From contig NZ_JACKSJ010000221.1 in the NCBI RefSeq assembly GCF_025821665.1, positions 1-62,803 of the forward strand: 62,803 nucleotides of DNA, written 5' to 3'. Made by a program: the position numbers and the translations under genes. This stretch comes from [Mycobacterium] manitobense. GTDB taxonomy: Bacteria; Actinomycetota; Actinomycetes; Mycobacteriales; Mycobacteriaceae. Positions 60,369 through 62,803 of this stretch are shown one piece after another (position 1 is the stretch's first letter; each line of letters opens with the position of its first letter). Below the pieces are notes generated by a model. The model did no database searches. It was not told the origin of the DNA and saw only the letters and a program-made list of their open reading frames with translations.

Positions 60369-61934
60369 TCAGCCGCGGACGGTCCGGCGGTCGACGCCGA
60401 GCCAGCGGGACAGCTCCGAGTCCGTCACGGCCGCAGCCAGTTGCGGCGACACCGCCGCAGCCGGCGCCGACTCCTGGCCGCCTGCGACCGCGTGAGCCAG
60501 GACCGCCGCCACGAGCTCGGGGCCGAACCGGTGCAGATCCACCGAATCGGCGGCCGTCGCACCCACCGTCTCGGCGAGCAGTGACGCGACGCTGCCCACC
60601 GGAGCCGGCGCAACGCCCTGCGCGAGCGTGACCGTCTCCAGCCCGACGCCGAGGTCGAGGTCGGCGCCGAGGAGGGCTTCGGCGTCGATGATGCCCGCAC
60701 CCATCTCGCCGGAATCCCACCCCGGCGGCCGCCGGGCCGTCCCCTTCGCCAGCCGCATGAACATCGCCTGCACCGTCTCGCCGCGGGCCCGCGCCTCGGC
60801 GATGAGCACATCGCGGCCGTGGTGGGCGAGCCACAGCGCGGCCACACCGGCGGTCAGCGCGACCGCGAAGCTGGTGCCCTGGCCCTGCTCGACGCCGCCC
60901 GACCGGGCCGCCCGCCACACGTTCTGCGCCGGCGCCGAGACGTCGACCGTCGACCCGCGGCACGTGCCCGGCCACAGTCCGTCACCGGCGTTGACGCCGG
61001 CCACGGCGACACATTCGTCGTAGCGCGCGGGGAACACCACCTGGCGGACGCAGTTGCCGGCCGCCGCGAGCACGATGACGTTGCCGGCCACCGCCCGCCG
61101 CAGCGCGTCGTGCAGTGAGAACGACGGGAGGCCGCCGAGACTCATCGTGATGACGTGCGCGTCGTTGCGGACCGCCCAGTCGACGGCCTTCGCGACCGAT
61201 ACCTGGGTCACCCGGATCACGCTCTCGATCGCCCGGATCGGCATGTGCCGGGCAGCGGGTGCGGAGCCGATCACCGTCAGCGACGTCGGCGACACGACCA
61301 CACTCGCCGTCGCGGTGCCGTGACCCGGATTGAAGCCGTCGAGCGGATCGGTGGGATCGCCGTCGTCGTCGAGGGTGTCGAAACCACCCGCGCGGTCCAC
61401 CCCGTCGAGTTCCGGATGCGGGAAGACCCCGGTGTCGGGCTGGGCGATGACGATGCCCGCGCCCGCGGCCGGACGGCCCTGCGATTCCGAGAGTGCCCAC
61501 GCCTCCCGCGCGCGGATGGCGGCCAGGGCCCAGTCCGCCGCGAGCGCCGGCTCGGTGTCCACATTGCAGCCCGGCACCCCGCCGAGGCTCTCCTGCACCG
61601 GCTCGGCGGGATCGGTCTCCGGGAAGAACTCCGTCGGCAGGTCGGGTTCGGCAGCCGGTGAGCCGACGGCGTCCGCGAGGACGTAGGCCGCCGAGAACGC
61701 GGCCGCGGGTGACGCCCCGTCGAGTGTGCGGTCCGGCATCTCGACCACGAGCACCTGCTCGCCCAGTGCCGTCACGGTCACCGCCAGATCCGCGCACGCC
61801 TCCCGCACGGTGGCGGTCATCGCATCCGCGTCCCGGCCGTCGCCCATCTCGACCGCGAATCGTGCTGGCGCGCCGTTACTTCCAGGCACCCTCGGTACGG
61901 TGGCCGCTTCGAGTGCTTCGGTGACTGCCCGCAT
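60369..61934 (-). CDS. S8 (subtilisin-like) serine protease without signal peptide
   Basis: A 521-residue protein with an intact catalytic triad: D167 (IAQPDTGVFPHPEL), H205 (NPGHGTATASVV) and S355 (GQGTSFAVALTAG), plus the oxyanion N294 (LAAAGN). A ~120-residue N-terminal domain (AVEMGDGRDADAMTATVREA) looks like a propeptide or regulatory domain. A helical region (~430-521) ends with SELSRWLGVDRRTVRG, which resembles a small helix-turn-helix. There is no signal peptide or C-terminal anchor, unlike the mycosins of type VII secretion, so it should act in the cytosol. GGAGG precedes ATG 61934. Convergent with lrp, 4-nt gap. Confidence 0.86.
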   Translation of the reverse strand: MRAVTEALEAATVPRVPGSNGAPARFAVEMGDGRDADAMTATVREACADLAVTVTALGEQVLVVEMPDRTLDGASPAAAFSAAYVLADAVGSPAAEPDLPTEFFPETDPAEPVQESLGGVPGCNVDTEPALAADWALAAIRAREAWALSESQGRPAAGAGIVIAQPDTGVFPHPELDGVDRAGGFDTLDDDGDPTDPLDGFNPGHGTATASVVVSPTSLTVIGSAPAARHMPIRAIESVIRVTQVSVAKAVDWAVRNDAHVITMSLGGLPSFSLHDALRRAVAGNVIVLAAAGNCVRQVVFPARYDECVAVAGVNAGDGLWPGTCRGSTVDVSAPAQNVWRAARSGGVEQGQGTSFAVALTAGVAALWLAHHGRDVLIAEARARGETVQAMFMRLAKGTARRPPGWDSGEMGAGIIDAEALLGADLDLGVGLETVTLAQGVAPAPVGSVASLLAETVGATAADSVDLHRFGPELVAAVLAHAVAGGQESAPAAAVSPQLAAAVTDSELSRWLGVDRRTVRG

Positions 61935-62022
61935 GTCCCGCCTCCGCGTCGGTCACCTCAGCATGACACCGGGACACGCCGCGAGGTTCGATGTGCGCGA
62001 AGTGTGCGTCAACGGGCAGTGC

Positions 62023-62421
62023 TCAGTGCCCGGTCACCATCCGGTCGATGCGGCGCAGTGCGACCGCCAGCACGGGCAGGTAGGCGCCCGCCCACACCGG
62101 CGCGGCCATGCTCGCCAGCGCACCGCGGTCGTGCGGCACGACGCTGTGCCGGGTCGCCGGGACGCCTGCGACCTGCCACGACCAACTGCGGCCGGGCTCG
62201 AACTCGGTGATGGTGAACGGCAGCGGGACACCGACCGGGGTCCAGACCTTGCCGCGCTCGCCGAGCCCCAGTTCGTCGCCGTCGAGCAGCTTCGCACCCG
62301 AGACGGTGGGGCCCCATTCCGGCCAGCGGTTCAGGTCGGTCAGCACCGACCAGACCGCGGCCGGTGACGCGCGGATCACCCGGTCCACCGAGAGCATGCC
62401 GCTGCGCAGCGCGAGATTCAT
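62023..62421 (-). CDS. SRPBCC-family (polyketide cyclase-like) protein
   Basis: A 132-residue helix-grip protein. SRPBCC features: DRVIRASPAAVWSVLTDLNRWPEWGPTV at the start, ITEFEPGRSWSWQVAGVPAT in the middle, and the C-terminal cavity helix. Such proteins bind hydrophobic ligands. ATG 62421 is chosen; ATG 62397 would remove eight residues and is equally possible. The last 15 residues (RRIDRMVTGH) are basic. Confidence 0.82.
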   Translation of the reverse strand: MNLALRSGMLSVDRVIRASPAAVWSVLTDLNRWPEWGPTVSGAKLLDGDELGLGERGKVWTPVGVPLPFTITEFEPGRSWSWQVAGVPATRHSVVPHDRGALASMAAPVWAGAYLPVLAVALRRIDRMVTGH

Positions 62422-62536
62422 GCCGTGGCGATGCCCTGGTCTCCCGTTCGCCAAACGCTGCGGGCCGGATTCGAGTCGCGCCTCGCTGGGTACTGGAGAC
62501 CCAGTCCTTCGATCCCCCCACAGAAATCGAGCACAG

Positions 62537-62803
62537 ATGCCTGCCCAGCGCACCGCCCGCCGTTTCCCCGTCACCGTCGGCGCCGCCGCCATCGCCGCGA
62601 GTGCGCTGCTCGCCGCCTGTGGCGGCGGTGACGGCGAGTCCTCGGAGAGCAGCACCTCGAGCACCACCACGACCACGACCACCAGCTCGGTGACGCCGCC
62701 CACGATGACGCCGAGCAGCGCGCCTGCGCCGGCACCGGCGCCCCCGGGTGCGGGAGCGGGCCCCGGCGGAGCGACGGCGCAGGTGCCCGGCGCCGACACG
62801 GGT
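62537..62803 (+). CDS. lipoprotein, 5' part
   Basis: The first 89 codons of a lipoprotein cut by the window end. A basic N-terminus and hydrophobic stretch lead to the lipobox LLAAC (Cys28). The mature part seen so far is low-complexity: Ser/Thr-rich (runs of threonine) then Pro/Ala/Gly-rich. Such linkers carry the functional domain away from the membrane; that domain lies outside the window. Confidence 0.75.
   Translation, partial: MPAQRTARRFPVTVGAAAIAASALLAACGGGDGESSESSTSSTTTTTTTSSVTPPTMTPSSAPAPAPAPPGAGAGPGGATAQVPGADTG

Noticed and set aside
60369..61934. Type VII secretion mycosin
   Set aside because: No signal peptide, no C-terminal transmembrane anchor and no ESX genes nearby.

Overview
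This is a high-GC actinobacterial window whose gene content and order match the chromosome of a mycobacterium, most likely a rapid grower of the Mycolicibacterium type. From about 7.4 to 50.4 kb it follows, with insertions, the block known in M. tuberculosis as Rv0189c-Rv0211: ilvD, ricR, MFS, Ldt, zmp1, omamA/omamB, mmpL11, mmpL3, NYN gene, trmB and pckA. Family assignments come from reading the translations; no database search was run.

Region 1 (1-7432, +): six genes, each overlapping the next by 1-14 nt. They encode a PP2C phosphatase (5' cut by the window edge), a vWA protein, a zinc-ribbon/FHA protein, a GAF-GAF hybrid histidine kinase, a receiver-cyclase and a PGM1-type ATP-grasp ligase. 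The layout suggests a phospho-signalling cassette that controls a peptide- or amide-forming enzyme. It is the best candidate here for an undescribed system.

Region 2 (7.4-24.2 kb): GTP-dependent PEP carboxykinase, a pair of P-loop-degenerate dynamin-like proteins, then trmB, the NYN gene and two tandem mmpL3 genes. A broken copy of the NYN gene's 3' end lies between the mmpL3 copies and marks a tandem duplication. The second mmpL3 copy carries a DUF4190-like membrane insertion between its two halves. An AI-2E-family membrane protein, a YbhN-like membrane protein, an M23 lipoprotein and a DUF3054 protein follow.

Region 3 (24.2-37.7 kb): a PrrBA-like two-component pair, two secreted haemophore-like proteins, the mmpL11 operon, an SDR/TetR divergent pair with two operator-like palindromes, omamA-omamB (Mce transporter accessory proteins), zmp1 and a GNAT gene.

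Region 4 (37.8-50.4 kb): an unrecognised Ig-like surface protein with a cytosolic partner, a five-gene MoxR/DUF58/DUF4129 operon, an MFS-L,D-transpeptidase pair, small enzymes, a DUF305-ricR copper operon with a perfect palindromic operator, and ilvD.

Region 5 (50.4-62.8 kb): a nitroreductase/TetR divergent pair, a DUF222-HNH (13E12-type) protein and a secreted protein. Next is a catabolic operon (NCS1 permease, ureohydrolase, ThDP decarboxylase, SSS transporter) facing a double-domain Lrp regulator, which could serve arginine or guanidino-acid use. The window ends with an S8 protease that has no signal peptide, an SRPBCC protein and a truncated lipoprotein gene. I saw no tRNA, rRNA, CRISPR array or insertion sequence.
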